64,000 nt of DNA, taken from the NCBI RefSeq assembly GCF_003172915.1, contig NZ_QGKU01000052.1, positions 26,966 to 90,965 on the forward strand, given 5' to 3'. The translations under genes were made by a program, and so were the position numbers. Within the stretch, counting starts at the first letter, position 1. Each line of letters starts with the position of its first letter. Origin of the DNA: Meridianimarinicoccus roseus (GTDB taxonomy: Bacteria; Pseudomonadota; Alphaproteobacteria; Rhodobacterales; Rhodobacteraceae). The notes beneath the pieces are model-generated. The model ran no database searches, was not told where the DNA came from, and saw nothing but the letters and a program-made list of their open reading frames with translations. This document shows positions 27,706-35,533 of this stretch, piece after piece.

Positions 27706-28670
27706 TGGATCTTGCGACCGTCATCCAGCTTCTGGACAGCACGCTGCGGCTGGCCACACCGCTGCTGCTGGCCTGCCTGGCCGGGCTCTTCTCCGAGCGG
27801 GCGGGGATCTTCGACATTGGGCTGGAAGGCAAGATGCTGGCCGCTGCCTTCTTCTCGGCGGCGGTGGCGGCGATGACAGGAAATGTCTGGATCGGGCTGC
27901 TGGCCGGCACCGCCGCATCGCTGGCGCTGGCCGCGCTGCATGGGCTGGCTTCGATCACGTTCCGGGGAAACCAGCTGATTTCGGGCGTGGCGATCAATTT
28001 CCTTGCATCGGGGCTGACGGTGCTGATCGGGCAGACCTGGTTCCAGCTTGGCGGGCGCACCCCGTCGCTGGAGGGCGCGGCACGCTTCCAGGAAATCACT
28101 CTGCCGCTGGCCGGTGTGCTGGAGCCGGTCCCGGTGATCGGCCCGCTTTATGCCAACGTGCTGTCAGGCCATACCATCCTTGTGTATGTCGGGCTGCTCG
28201 CGGTGCCTGCCACCTGGTACGTCCTGTTCCGCACCCGCTTCGGGCTGCGCCTGCGCGCGGTCGGCGAGAACCCCGGCGCGGTGGACACGGCCGGCGTGTC
28301 GGTGGTCGGGCTGCGCTTTTCGGCGGTCCTGATCTGCGGTCTGCTCTGCGGCCTTGCGGGCGCGTATCTCGCAACCGGCCTGTCGGCGGGCTTCGTGAAG
28401 GAAATGAGTGCCGGACGCGGCTTCATCGCGCTCGCGGCGCTGATCTTCGCCAAGTGGCGGCCATGGTACGCGCTGGCAGCCTGCCTGCTGTTCGGCCTGC
28501 TGGAGGCGCTTGGCAACCGCTTCCAAAGCCTCGAGGTGCTGGGCGTGACGCTGCCCACGCAATTCATGCAGGCGCTGCCCTATATCCTGACCGTGGTAAT
28601 CTTGGCCGGCTTTGTCGGAAAGGCGATCCCGCCACGGGCTGGAGGCGCGGCTTACGTAAAGGAACGCTAG
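27705..28670 (+). CDS. Nucleoside ABC importer, permease subunit 2
   Basis: A 321-residue permease paralogous to the preceding one. Landmarks are FDIGLEGKMLAAAFFSAAVA, GNQLISGVAINFLASGLT and the coupling loop FGLRLRAVGENPGAVDTAGVS. It should form a heterodimer with permease 1. I use the ATG at 27705, overlapping the previous stop as TGATG; a GTG three bases earlier is equivalent. A GC-rich hairpin follows the stop and may end the transcript. Confidence 0.93.
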   Translation: MDLATVIQLLDSTLRLATPLLLACLAGLFSERAGIFDIGLEGKMLAAAFFSAAVAAMTGNVWIGLLAGTAASLALAALHGLASITFRGNQLISGVAINFLASGLTVLIGQTWFQLGGRTPSLEGAARFQEITLPLAGVLEPVPVIGPLYANVLSGHTILVYVGLLAVPATWYVLFRTRFGLRLRAVGENPGAVDTAGVSVVGLRFSAVLICGLLCGLAGAYLATGLSAGFVKEMSAGRGFIALAALIFAKWRPWYALAACLLFGLLEALGNRFQSLEVLGVTLPTQFMQALPYILTVVILAGFVGKAIPPRAGGAAYVKER

Positions 28671-28671
28671 G

Positions 28672-28697
28672 GCGGGGATCCAGCGCCCCGCTCTTCC
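28672..28697 (+). terminator. Candidate terminator after nucleoside importer operon
   Basis: GCGGGG (28672-28677) pairs with CCCCGC (28686-28691) across an eight-base loop, directly after the permease stop, followed by TCTTCCC. The T-tract is poor, so termination strength is uncertain. Confidence 0.4.
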
Positions 28698-28788
28698 CGC
28701 GCCCTGCCCCGACGCGCCGCCCGGCGGGAACGGTTTTGCAATGCGGCGAACGCGGGTCTAGGCTCGGAGTCGAGGACGGATCGAGCGC

Positions 28789-29703
28789 ATGCAAATCTAC
28801 CTTCCCATTGCCGAGGTTTCGATCAACGCCTTCCTGCTGCTTGGGCTGGGCGGACTTGTCGGCGTGTTGTCGGGCCTGTTCGGCGTCGGTGGCGGCTTCC
28901 TGATGACGCCGCTTCTGTTCTTCATCGGCATCCCTCCCGCCGTCGCCGTGGCGACCGGCGCGAACCAGATCGTCGCCTCGTCCTTCTCGGCGGTGCTGGC
29001 CCATTTCCGCCGAAAGACCGTGGACCTGCGCATGGGCAGCGTGCTGCTGGCGGGCGGGCTGGTTGGGGCCGCGCTTGGTGTGCAGGTCTTCGCCACGCTG
29101 AAGGCGATGGGACAGGTCGATCTGCTGGTCACACTGTTCTACGTCGTGTTTCTCGGGACGGTGGGAGGCCTGATGTTCGTGGAAAGCCTGCGTGCGCTGC
29201 GCCGCGCCCGCAGGCCCGGCGGCGCACTGCCGAAGCGTCGCAAGCACGGCTGGGTCCATGCACTGCCGCTGAAGATGAAGTTCCGGACCTCGGGCATGTA
29301 TATCTCGGTGATCCCGCCGCTGCTGATCGGGGCCGGTGTCGGCGTGTTGTCGGCGATCATGGGCGTCGGCGGCGGCTTCATCATGGTGCCCGCGATGATC
29401 TATATGCTCGGGATGCCCACAAAGGTCGTCATCGGCACCTCGCTGTTTCAGATCATCTTCGTGACCGCCTTCGCCACCCTGATGCATGCGATCACCACGC
29501 AATCCGTCGACGTGGTGCTGGCGGTGATGCTGCTGCTCGGCGGGGTCGTCGGCGCGCAGATCGGCAGCCGTCTTGGAACCAACCTGAAAGCCGAACAACT
29601 GCGCATCCTGCTGGCTTCGCTGGTTCTACTGGTCTGCGGCAAGCTGGCGCTTGAACTGCTGATCCAACCCTCCGAGATCTACAGTATCGGAGTGTCGGAA
29701 TGA
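28789..29703 (+). CDS. TauE/SafE family sulfite/organosulfur exporter
   Basis: A 304-residue membrane protein with about eight transmembrane helices arranged as two repeats, each with the glycine-rich signature: VGVLSGLFGVGGGFLMTPLL and VGVLSAIMGVGGGFIMVPAM. TauE/SafE proteins export sulfite, sulfoacetate or related anions. A basic cytoplasmic loop (RRARRPGGALPKRRKHG) lies between the halves. Its stop overlaps the start of a TIGR02186 gene, a pairing I recall in many alphaproteobacteria. The actual substrate is unknown. Confidence 0.9.
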   Translation: MQIYLPIAEVSINAFLLLGLGGLVGVLSGLFGVGGGFLMTPLLFFIGIPPAVAVATGANQIVASSFSAVLAHFRRKTVDLRMGSVLLAGGLVGAALGVQVFATLKAMGQVDLLVTLFYVVFLGTVGGLMFVESLRALRRARRPGGALPKRRKHGWVHALPLKMKFRTSGMYISVIPPLLIGAGVGVLSAIMGVGGGFIMVPAMIYMLGMPTKVVIGTSLFQIIFVTAFATLMHAITTQSVDVVLAVMLLLGGVVGAQIGSRLGTNLKAEQLRILLASLVLLVCGKLALELLIQPSEIYSIGVSE

Positions 29704-30491
29704 CCCGTACACCTCTGCACGCGCGCGTTGCCGCGCTTGCGCTTTGGCTGGCCGCCCTGATTGCAGCACCCGCAACCGCAACCGCAGAGCGGATCGTGCT
29801 GGGCCTTTCGCAAGAAGAGGTTGCCATCACCGCCACGTTCGACGGCTCGTCCTTGTTGATCTTCGGTGCGGTCAGCCGCGATGCGCCGATCCCTGACGCC
29901 TCCGAACTCGACGTCATCATCACTGTCACCGGCCCGCCCGCTCCCGTGGACGTGCGGCGCAAAGAACGCCGGTTCGGGATCTGGGTCAATGCCGACGCCG
30001 TGCATCTCACGCGCGCGCCCAGCTTTTACGCGGTGGCCAGCACCGGACCCGTCGCCGACATCCTGAGCGCGGTGGAAGACCTGCGCCACGGGATCACGCT
30101 GGACCAGATGGTGCGCACTGTCGGGGCCAGCGAAACCGCCGCCGACGTAGAGAATTTCACCGAGGCGCTGGTGCGCATACGCGAACGGCAGGACCTCTAC
30201 CAGATCCGCGAGGGCGCCGTCGCGCTTGACCAGCAAACGTTGTTCCGCACCGCGCTGGACTTGCCATCCAACCTTGTGGAAGGGCCATACGCCACGCGCA
30301 TCTTTCTGCTGCGCGACCGGCAGGTGGTGGATTTCTTCGAGACCCGCATCGACGTGCGCAAGGTGGGGCTGGAACGCTGGCTCTACACGATGGCCCAGAC
30401 CCAGCCGCTGATATATGGCCTGATGTCGCTGATCATCGCCATCGCGGCCGGCTGGGGGGCCTCAGCCCTCTTCCGTGGCCTGCAGCGTTAG
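29700..30491 (+). CDS. TIGR02186 family exported membrane-anchored protein, unknown function
   Basis: A 263-residue protein with a signal peptide (LALWLAALIAAPATATA), a beta-rich periplasmic domain (ERIVLGLSQEEVAITATFDGSSL; LDVIITVTGPP) and one C-terminal membrane helix (IYGLMSLIIAIAAGWGASALF). This architecture matches the uncharacterised TIGR02186 family. It is translationally coupled to the TauE/SafE exporter (ATGA), suggesting it works as a periplasmic partner of that transporter. The last 30 bases overlap the end of the convergent helicase gene. Confidence 0.85.
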   Translation: MTRTPLHARVAALALWLAALIAAPATATAERIVLGLSQEEVAITATFDGSSLLIFGAVSRDAPIPDASELDVIITVTGPPAPVDVRRKERRFGIWVNADAVHLTRAPSFYAVASTGPVADILSAVEDLRHGITLDQMVRTVGASETAADVENFTEALVRIRERQDLYQIREGAVALDQQTLFRTALDLPSNLVEGPYATRIFLLRDRQVVDFFETRIDVRKVGLERWLYTMAQTQPLIYGLMSLIIAIAAGWGASALFRGLQR

Positions 30492-32018
30492 CGTCGGGTC
30501 CATTTCGCGGATCAGGTCCGGGGCGGGCGGCACGGTCAGATCGTCCGTGCCAAGCATCCCGGTCGGTTTGCCAAGCCGGTATCGGGTGACCCAGAACAGG
30601 CGTTCCTCGGCACGGGTGATGGCGACATAGGCCAGACGCTTCCACAGCGGCAGGCCGGCCTCCGTCCGTCCGGCACGCGCGGCTGCGTAGAGATCGGGCG
30701 CGAAGACCTGCACCTGCGGCCATTGCGAGCCCTGCGCCTTGTGGATCGTGACCGCCGCCCCGTGCAGGAAGGCGGCGCCCATCCGAGCCGCCGAAGGGAT
30801 GAAGGGCTCATCCTCGTCCGGATGTTCGATCTTGATGATCGAAGCGGCCGAAACCTGCGGTTCAGGCGCGCCAAGGACATGCAGTCGCGAGAAGCCGGGC
30901 CGCCGCCCCGGCCCGAGATAGACCACCTGCGCGCCCTTTATCAGGCCACGCGCCTCCAGATCGAGCCGCTTCTTGCGGTGCTTCAATGGCAGCTCCAGCC
31001 CATCGCAGATCAGCGGCTCACCGGGCAGAAGGCCGTCGTCGGGGGCGCCATGCGCTGCGCGGAACGCCTGGATCAGCCTGATCCGCGTCGCGTTGCGCCA
31101 CACCAGGACGGGGGACCGTGCCATCAGGTCCGCCTCCACGCGGCCGGCCAGCACGACACGGTCGTCGCGTCCAGCGGCATCCTCGACCATGCGCTCGAAC
31201 GCCTCGAAGCCTACTGAGGGATCGCCCAATGCATGCGCGAGATCCAGGATCGGATTGTCCTGTTGCTGTCGGTGAATGCGCGACAGGGTCACGCGGCGGG
31301 CTTCGGGCAGGCCGTCGAAGACCATCTCGCCGGACTGGCCGACGGGCGCCAGCTGCGCCGGGTCGCCGAAAAGCACGAGGGTCGGAAAGATTTCGGTCAG
31401 GTCGTCGAACTGCCGCTTGTCGAGCATCGAGCTTTCATCGACGAACCCGATGTCGAGCGGTTCGTCCCGGCGTTTCCAGCCGGTGATGAAGTCCGAACCG
31501 CGCAGCCCGGCCGAGGCCAGCGCCGCAGGCACGGAAGCGTGCTGCGCGTAGAAGGCGACAGCCCGGTCCAGCGCGGCATCCGTGAGCACCTCGGTCACCG
31601 GCCTGTCGCCCCTCCCCGCCAGCCATTCGGCGATCTTTTCATATTCGGGGTCATAGACCGGAGTATAGAGTACGCGGTGAATCGTGGTGGCGGGTACTCC
31701 GCGCATGCGCAGGACACTGGCGGCCTTGTTCGTCGGCGCGAGAATGGCAAGAGTCCGGCGGTCACGGCGGCGGCGGCCTTCATAGTCGCCCGACACGATC
31801 TCGACCCCTGCGGTCTTGAGCTGCTGGTAGACCTGCGACAGAAGCAGTGTCTTACCCGAACCAGCCTTGCCCAGCACCGCCAGGACTGCGCTCGACCCGC
31901 CGGGAGGCAAGAGGCTGCCGGTGTCAAGGTCAACCCCGGCCCCGGCCAGAAGCTCCGACAGGCGCGCGGCGGCCTGCTTTTGGTCGTCCGAAAGGGTCAG
32001 GGATGTGCTTTGCGCCAT
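30462..32018 (-). CDS. RecD-like superfamily 1 DNA helicase (AAA-family ATPase)
   Basis: A 518-residue helicase. It has Walker A LGKAGSGKT (49-57), APTNKAASVLRMRG, Walker B IGFVDESSMLD, FGDPAQLAPVGQSG (motif III), SRIHRQQQDNPILD, VTIHKAQGSQWPQVQV (motif V) and LAYVAITRAEERLFWVTR (motif VI). It is shorter than RecD2 and lacks an N-terminal OB extension. The family is related to phage Dda and RecD and unwinds 5'-to-3'; the role here is unknown, probably repair. It is downstream of luxI, 40 bases away, and could share its transcript. Confidence 0.88.
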   Translation of the reverse strand: MAQSTSLTLSDDQKQAAARLSELLAGAGVDLDTGSLLPPGGSSAVLAVLGKAGSGKTLLLSQVYQQLKTAGVEIVSGDYEGRRRRDRRTLAILAPTNKAASVLRMRGVPATTIHRVLYTPVYDPEYEKIAEWLAGRGDRPVTEVLTDAALDRAVAFYAQHASVPAALASAGLRGSDFITGWKRRDEPLDIGFVDESSMLDKRQFDDLTEIFPTLVLFGDPAQLAPVGQSGEMVFDGLPEARRVTLSRIHRQQQDNPILDLAHALGDPSVGFEAFERMVEDAAGRDDRVVLAGRVEADLMARSPVLVWRNATRIRLIQAFRAAHGAPDDGLLPGEPLICDGLELPLKHRKKRLDLEARGLIKGAQVVYLGPGRRPGFSRLHVLGAPEPQVSAASIIKIEHPDEDEPFIPSAARMGAAFLHGAAVTIHKAQGSQWPQVQVFAPDLYAAARAGRTEAGLPLWKRLAYVAITRAEERLFWVTRYRLGKPTGMLGTDDLTVPPAPDLIREMDPTLTLQATEEG

Positions 32019-32058
32019 GCAACGACCCTATCCCCTGCCCTGCGCGGGTTCCAGAGCT

Positions 32059-32694
32059 TCAGGCGATCTGCGCCAGCCGCTGCGGGCGCTCCGCCATCGC
32101 GCGATGGAACCACAGCCGCGACAGCCCTCGCGGGATCGAAGCCTTCTCGCACAGGGCGTGGGCGCGGGGCTCGGAAAAGGCCCAGAGCCCGGCACTGACC
32201 GCCTCGCGCCCTTCCCCGGAACTGCCCAGGATCATCGGCGCCCAACCAAGGCGGCTGTAGATCCGGACCATGCGCGCGTCGAACACGCCGACGGAGAAAC
32301 TTAGCCTGAACCCAAGCCCGAGCTCCGCGCCACCGAGCATCAGCGCTGCCGAAACGCGCGGCGCGGCATTGCGCGCAAGGCAGAATCGCGTGCACTCCAT
32401 GATCTTGTCATTTTGCATCGGATAGCCTTCCAGCAGCGGCAGGAAGTGGTCGTTGATCATCGTCGGGCCGGTGGTCGGCAGGAACCGCATCGAGCCGCCG
32501 TGCTGGCCTGCCTCCGTCTCCCAGATCACATATAGCGTGCGAGGCCCGTCATACTGGTCCCGCTCCTCGCCGTTCTCGCTGACTGACACGTCCCACCCCA
32601 ACCGGGTATGAAACTGGTCGGCGCGGTCGCGGAACATGGTGTCCCGCAGTTTTGGATGGTGGTCGAGCTGGCTTCCGTAGATGTAGCGTAGCAT
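32059..32694 (-). CDS. luxI: Acyl-homoserine-lactone synthase (LuxI family)
   Basis: A 211-residue autoinducer synthase with all the invariant residues of the family in register: Arg24, Phe28, Trp34, Glu43, Asp46, Asp49, Arg70, Glu100 and Arg103 (ENGEERDQYDG; GSMRFLPTTGP; ECTRF). It makes N-acyl-homoserine lactone from S-adenosylmethionine and acyl-ACP. The region after Arg103 that shapes the acyl pocket does not tell me the chain length. Start is MLRYIYG at 32694. It follows luxR on the same strand with 90 bases between. Confidence 0.95.
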   Translation of the reverse strand: MLRYIYGSQLDHHPKLRDTMFRDRADQFHTRLGWDVSVSENGEERDQYDGPRTLYVIWETEAGQHGGSMRFLPTTGPTMINDHFLPLLEGYPMQNDKIMECTRFCLARNAAPRVSAALMLGGAELGLGFRLSFSVGVFDARMVRIYSRLGWAPMILGSSGEGREAVSAGLWAFSEPRAHALCEKASIPRGLSRLWFHRAMAERPQRLAQIA

Positions 32695-32784
32695 GGCGTT
32701 CCCCGTTTTCCCGTCATGCGGGAACACTGGGGCCGACTCGGTTAAACAATGGTCCGCCTGCCGCGCGGTAGCTTAACGAATTGT

Positions 32785-33498
32785 TCAGATGACGATGAGA
32801 CCGTGAGCAATGGCTTTCGCCACGGCATGCGTCGTGTTCTGGGCAGCCAGCTTGAACCTGGCCGACTCGATATAGACACGCAGGGTATGCTCCGAAATGC
32901 ACAGGCAGTCGGCGGCCTGCGCGCGGGAATATCCCATTGCCAGCAGCCTCAGCGTATCGACCTCGCGCGGGGACAGGCTGGCCGATTTCTGAACATCAGT
33001 CCCGTTGTCCAACTCCAGTGCCTTCTGGTTGATGAAGTGGGCCACGAGGATTAGGTCACCCACATTGCTGCGCGAATAGCTTTCCCAGACGCTGTCGGTG
33101 GCACGGCTGCAGGCGGTAAAAAGCGCGAACTGCCCGTTCGGCCCGCGGATCGGCACGGAAAGCCCCTGGTTGCCCACCCCGGCATCGGCCGCCTCGCCCA
33201 TGAAGTTGCGCGCACGGGGGCTGGACCAGTCTAGCCGCTTCCAGTCCACCGGGTGAAAACGCTGGTAGCAGCCCTGCACAACCGGGTCGATGCGCGCATA
33301 ATCCTGTTCAATATAGCGTTCCACCCAACTCGGATCATAGGTCAGCGCTGCGTATTGCTCGCCCGCCCGGTTGACCGAGTGATAGATGACGTGATCGACG
33401 TCATAAAGATCCCGCAGCTTGACGATGATCCCTTGCAGGTCGCTATGGGTTTTCGCCGCCTCCAGCCCAGTGATGAGCGCTTCCAGCTTGTCTTTCAT
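32785..33498 (-). CDS. luxR: LuxR-family quorum-sensing transcriptional regulator
   Basis: The 237-residue regulator has an N-terminal autoinducer-binding domain with the ligand-contacting Trp58, Tyr62, Asp71 and Trp86 conserved (WVERYIEQDYARIDPVV; HPVDWKRLDW). The C-terminal LuxR helix-turn-helix runs LSPREVDTLRLLAMGYSRAQAADCL onward. The start MKDKLEALIT at 33498 lies inside the 3' end of a small upstream gene. As it sits directly upstream of luxI, it most likely responds to the lactone made by that enzyme. Confidence 0.94.
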   Translation of the reverse strand: MKDKLEALITGLEAAKTHSDLQGIIVKLRDLYDVDHVIYHSVNRAGEQYAALTYDPSWVERYIEQDYARIDPVVQGCYQRFHPVDWKRLDWSSPRARNFMGEAADAGVGNQGLSVPIRGPNGQFALFTACSRATDSVWESYSRSNVGDLILVAHFINQKALELDNGTDVQKSASLSPREVDTLRLLAMGYSRAQAADCLCISEHTLRVYIESARFKLAAQNTTHAVAKAIAHGLIVI

Positions 33499-33658
33499 GA
33501 CCGTTCTTCTTCCCAGCCCTGCAAGATGCGACACGGTGAATGTCCGCTGCCGCCACGAGAATCGTGTCATCCAGTTGCTCGGCCAGCGCGCTGTAGGCGT
33601 TCTGCCGTGCAAAGGTCCTCAAATCCGCCAGAACATCCAGAACCCAGTCTTGTTGCAT
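33443..33658 (-). CDS. Small conserved protein upstream of and overlapping luxR
   Basis: A 71-residue frame beginning MQQDWVLDVLADLRTFARQ and running through LAEQLDDTILVAAADI. It has a strong ribosome site (GGAGG at 33670-33666, seven bases before the ATG). I recall similar small proteins next to luxR genes in Rhodobacteraceae, where they end soon after the VAAAEI-like segment. Here the frame continues and overlaps the luxR start by 56 bases, so the last 25 or so residues (SCRAGKKNGHERQ onward) are probably not conserved. Function is unknown; the position suggests a role in quorum sensing or coupling of luxR translation. Confidence 0.62.
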   Translation of the reverse strand: MQQDWVLDVLADLRTFARQNAYSALAEQLDDTILVAAADIHRVASCRAGKKNGHERQAGSAHHWAGGGENP

Positions 33659-33689
33659 GACGGTGCCTCCAACCGATTAAGAATTTGTT

Positions 33690-33758
33690 AACCTACAGTA
33701 ACACACACCTCAGGTTGCATATACTCACAGCAATCACCTTCCCCAGAATAGTGAGTGT
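33690..33758. promoter_or_regulatory. Inverted repeats in the presumed luxR-operon promoter
   Basis: Two dyads lie upstream of the small gene and luxR. The outer arms AACCT (33690-33694) and AGGTT (33712-33716) enclose 17 bases. ATACTCAC (33721-33728) and GTGAGTGT (33751-33758) match at seven of eight positions as an inverted repeat with 22 bases between. Either could be an operator, possibly lux-box-like, but neither fits the classical 20-bp lux box closely. Confidence 0.35.
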
Positions 33759-33798
33759 ACGCCCTGCAACTATTTGAATACTCTTGAATCCGGCACGT

Positions 33799-33837
33799 CA
33801 AAAGGAAAACGGCCGCCCGGAACTTCCAGACGGCCGT
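33799..33837 (-). terminator. Rho-independent terminator of ccr
   Basis: On the minus strand, after the ccr stop, a 12-bp stem with two G-U pairs (arms 33837-33826 and 33820-33809, core ACGGCCG/CGGCCGT, loop AAGTT) is followed by TTTTCCTTTTG. Confidence 0.85.
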
Positions 33838-33868
33838 CAACTTGGAATTGATCGCTCGCTCGGCGCCG

Positions 33869-35161
33869 TCAGGCTCGGATGCTCGCCTCCAGAGTGTCCT
33901 CGAACGTGCGCAGCCCGGTCCGGGTCGCCTGCACCAGCACAGCCATGTTGCCCGGCTTGTGCTCGTTGCGAAGCATCTTCATGTGCGCTTCGGGAATATC
34001 AGCCCAAGGAAAGACCTCGGACATACAAGGATCGATACGGCGTTCGATCACCAGCTTGTTCGCCGCGGCCGCCTGCTTGAGATGGGCGAAGTGACTGCCC
34101 TGCAGACGCTTCTGGTGCATCCACATGTAGCGTACGTCGAAGGTGCAGTTGAACCCGGTGGTCCCGGCGCAGATCACAACGATGCCGCCCTTCTTGCACA
34201 CGAAAGTCGACACCGGAAAGGTCGATTCGCCAGGGTGCTCGAACACCATGTCGACGTTGTTGCCCTTGCCGGTGATGTCCCAGATCGCCTTGCCGAAGCG
34301 GCGCGCCTCCTTGAACCACTCAGCGTATTCCGGGCTGCCGATTGGCGGCAGTTGGCCCCAGCACTTGAAATCCTTGCGGTTGATGACGCCTTTTGCGCCC
34401 AGCCCCATGACGAAGTCGCGCTTGTCCTCGTCCGAGATCACGGCGATGGCGTTGGCGCCCGCCGTATTGGCCAGCTGGATGGCAAAGGAACCAAGCCCGC
34501 CCGAGGCCCCCCAGACCAGCACGTTCTGGCCGGGCTTCAGCTCATGCGGGTGGTGACCGAACAGCATCCGGTAAGTGGTGGCCAGCGTCAGCGTGTAGCA
34601 GGCCGACTCTTCCCAGGTCAGGTGGCGCGGGCGCGGCATCAGCTGTTGCGCCTGCACGCGGGTGAACTGGGCGAAAGACCCGTCCGGCGTCTCGTAGCCC
34701 CAGATCCGCTGCGAGGTCGAGAACATCGGGTCCCCGCCGTTGCATTCCTCGTCGTCGCCGTCATCCTGGTTGCAGTGGATTACGACCTCGTCGCCGACCT
34801 TCCAGCGGTTCACCTTGTCACCCACGGCCCAGACGATGCCCGAGGCATCCGACCCTGCGATGTGATACGGTTCGCCATGCCCGTCGAACGGCGAGATCGG
34901 CACACCGAGACCGGCCCAGACACCGTTGTAGTTCACGCCCGCGGCCATCACGAGCACCAGCACCTCGTGGCTGTCCAGCTTGGGCGTCTCCACCACTTCC
35001 TGCTGAAACGACTTGTCGGGCTCGCCATGGCGTTCGCGCCGGATGGCCCAAGCATACATCTTGGGCGGCACGTAACCGAGCGGCGGAAGTTCTCCGACCT
35101 CGTACAGGTCTTTCTCAGGAGCGTCGTAGTCCGCAATCGCCGGTTCTTTGTCGAGTGCCAT
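33869..35161 (-). CDS. ccr: Crotonyl-CoA carboxylase/reductase
   Basis: A 430-residue medium-chain dehydrogenase/reductase that reductively carboxylates crotonyl-CoA to ethylmalonyl-CoA with NADPH, the committing step of the ethylmalonyl-CoA pathway. Diagnostic segments are PPKMYAWAIRRERHGEP near the N-terminus, AAGVNYNGVWAGLG, the nucleotide loop WGASGGLGSFAIQLA and MVFEHPGESTFP, which carries the Glu-His pair near the CO2 site. Length and start match the family. It is divergent from ecm, the mutase two steps later, across a 372-base intergenic region with TTGC/GCAA motifs, and is followed by a strong terminator. Confidence 0.97.
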   Translation of the reverse strand: MALDKEPAIADYDAPEKDLYEVGELPPLGYVPPKMYAWAIRRERHGEPDKSFQQEVVETPKLDSHEVLVLVMAAGVNYNGVWAGLGVPISPFDGHGEPYHIAGSDASGIVWAVGDKVNRWKVGDEVVIHCNQDDGDDEECNGGDPMFSTSQRIWGYETPDGSFAQFTRVQAQQLMPRPRHLTWEESACYTLTLATTYRMLFGHHPHELKPGQNVLVWGASGGLGSFAIQLANTAGANAIAVISDEDKRDFVMGLGAKGVINRKDFKCWGQLPPIGSPEYAEWFKEARRFGKAIWDITGKGNNVDMVFEHPGESTFPVSTFVCKKGGIVVICAGTTGFNCTFDVRYMWMHQKRLQGSHFAHLKQAAAANKLVIERRIDPCMSEVFPWADIPEAHMKMLRNEHKPGNMAVLVQATRTGLRTFEDTLEASIRA

Positions 35162-35533
35162 GGAAGCCTCCTTTGTGGCCGATAATGCCGCATCGCAGAA
35201 TCGTGGATGGGTCTCAGGGCGGAATAAGTTGGTTTGCGCAACTTAGCAACATCAAATGGCCCTTTGGTGAAACTTTATGTCTCGCACACCGCAGTTTTCT
35301 TGCCGCACCTGCGTCCCGGGCCGCGGGCCCTCAAGGCAGCGAAGCCTTTTGAAACAAGGGCGCAGCGGCAAGATCCGCCGATATGCGTCAGCGCGGCGCT
35401 TGCAAAGCCCGGGTTTTTGCGGAGCATCGCAACCGGACCCGCCGCGTTGCAGCGAATTGACAGGGACAGTTTGTTTCAAGTAAGGCCGTCGCAACGCAAA
35501 TATATTACCGGCATCCCAACCGCGAGGCGCCCG
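35162..35533. promoter_or_regulatory. ccr/ecm divergent intergenic region with TTGC-GCAA motifs
   Basis: These 372 bases contain no supported gene, although a frame is open into ecm. They hold TTGCGCAA (35234-35241, palindromic), TTGCAA (35400-35405), TTGCG-N6-CGCAA (35417-35432) and TTGCAGCG (35447-35454). TTGCAGCG also occurs before mcl2 (54168-54175), with TTGCAGCAA at 54223-54231. A shared regulator of ethylmalonyl-CoA genes is plausible; RamB-type regulators are known for this pathway in Paracoccus. Confidence 0.45.

Noticed and set aside
32750..32785. AACAAT/ATTGTT inverted repeat between luxR and luxI as a lux box.
   Set aside because: Arms of six bases separated by about 27 bases, AT-rich only by local composition, and unlike lux-box consensus sequences.
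35234..35533. N-terminal extension of ecm by 100 codons from an upstream alternative start.
   Set aside because: The family starts at MSDVQKDRPWLFRTYAGH; the extension has no homology features and would erase the divergent promoter region.
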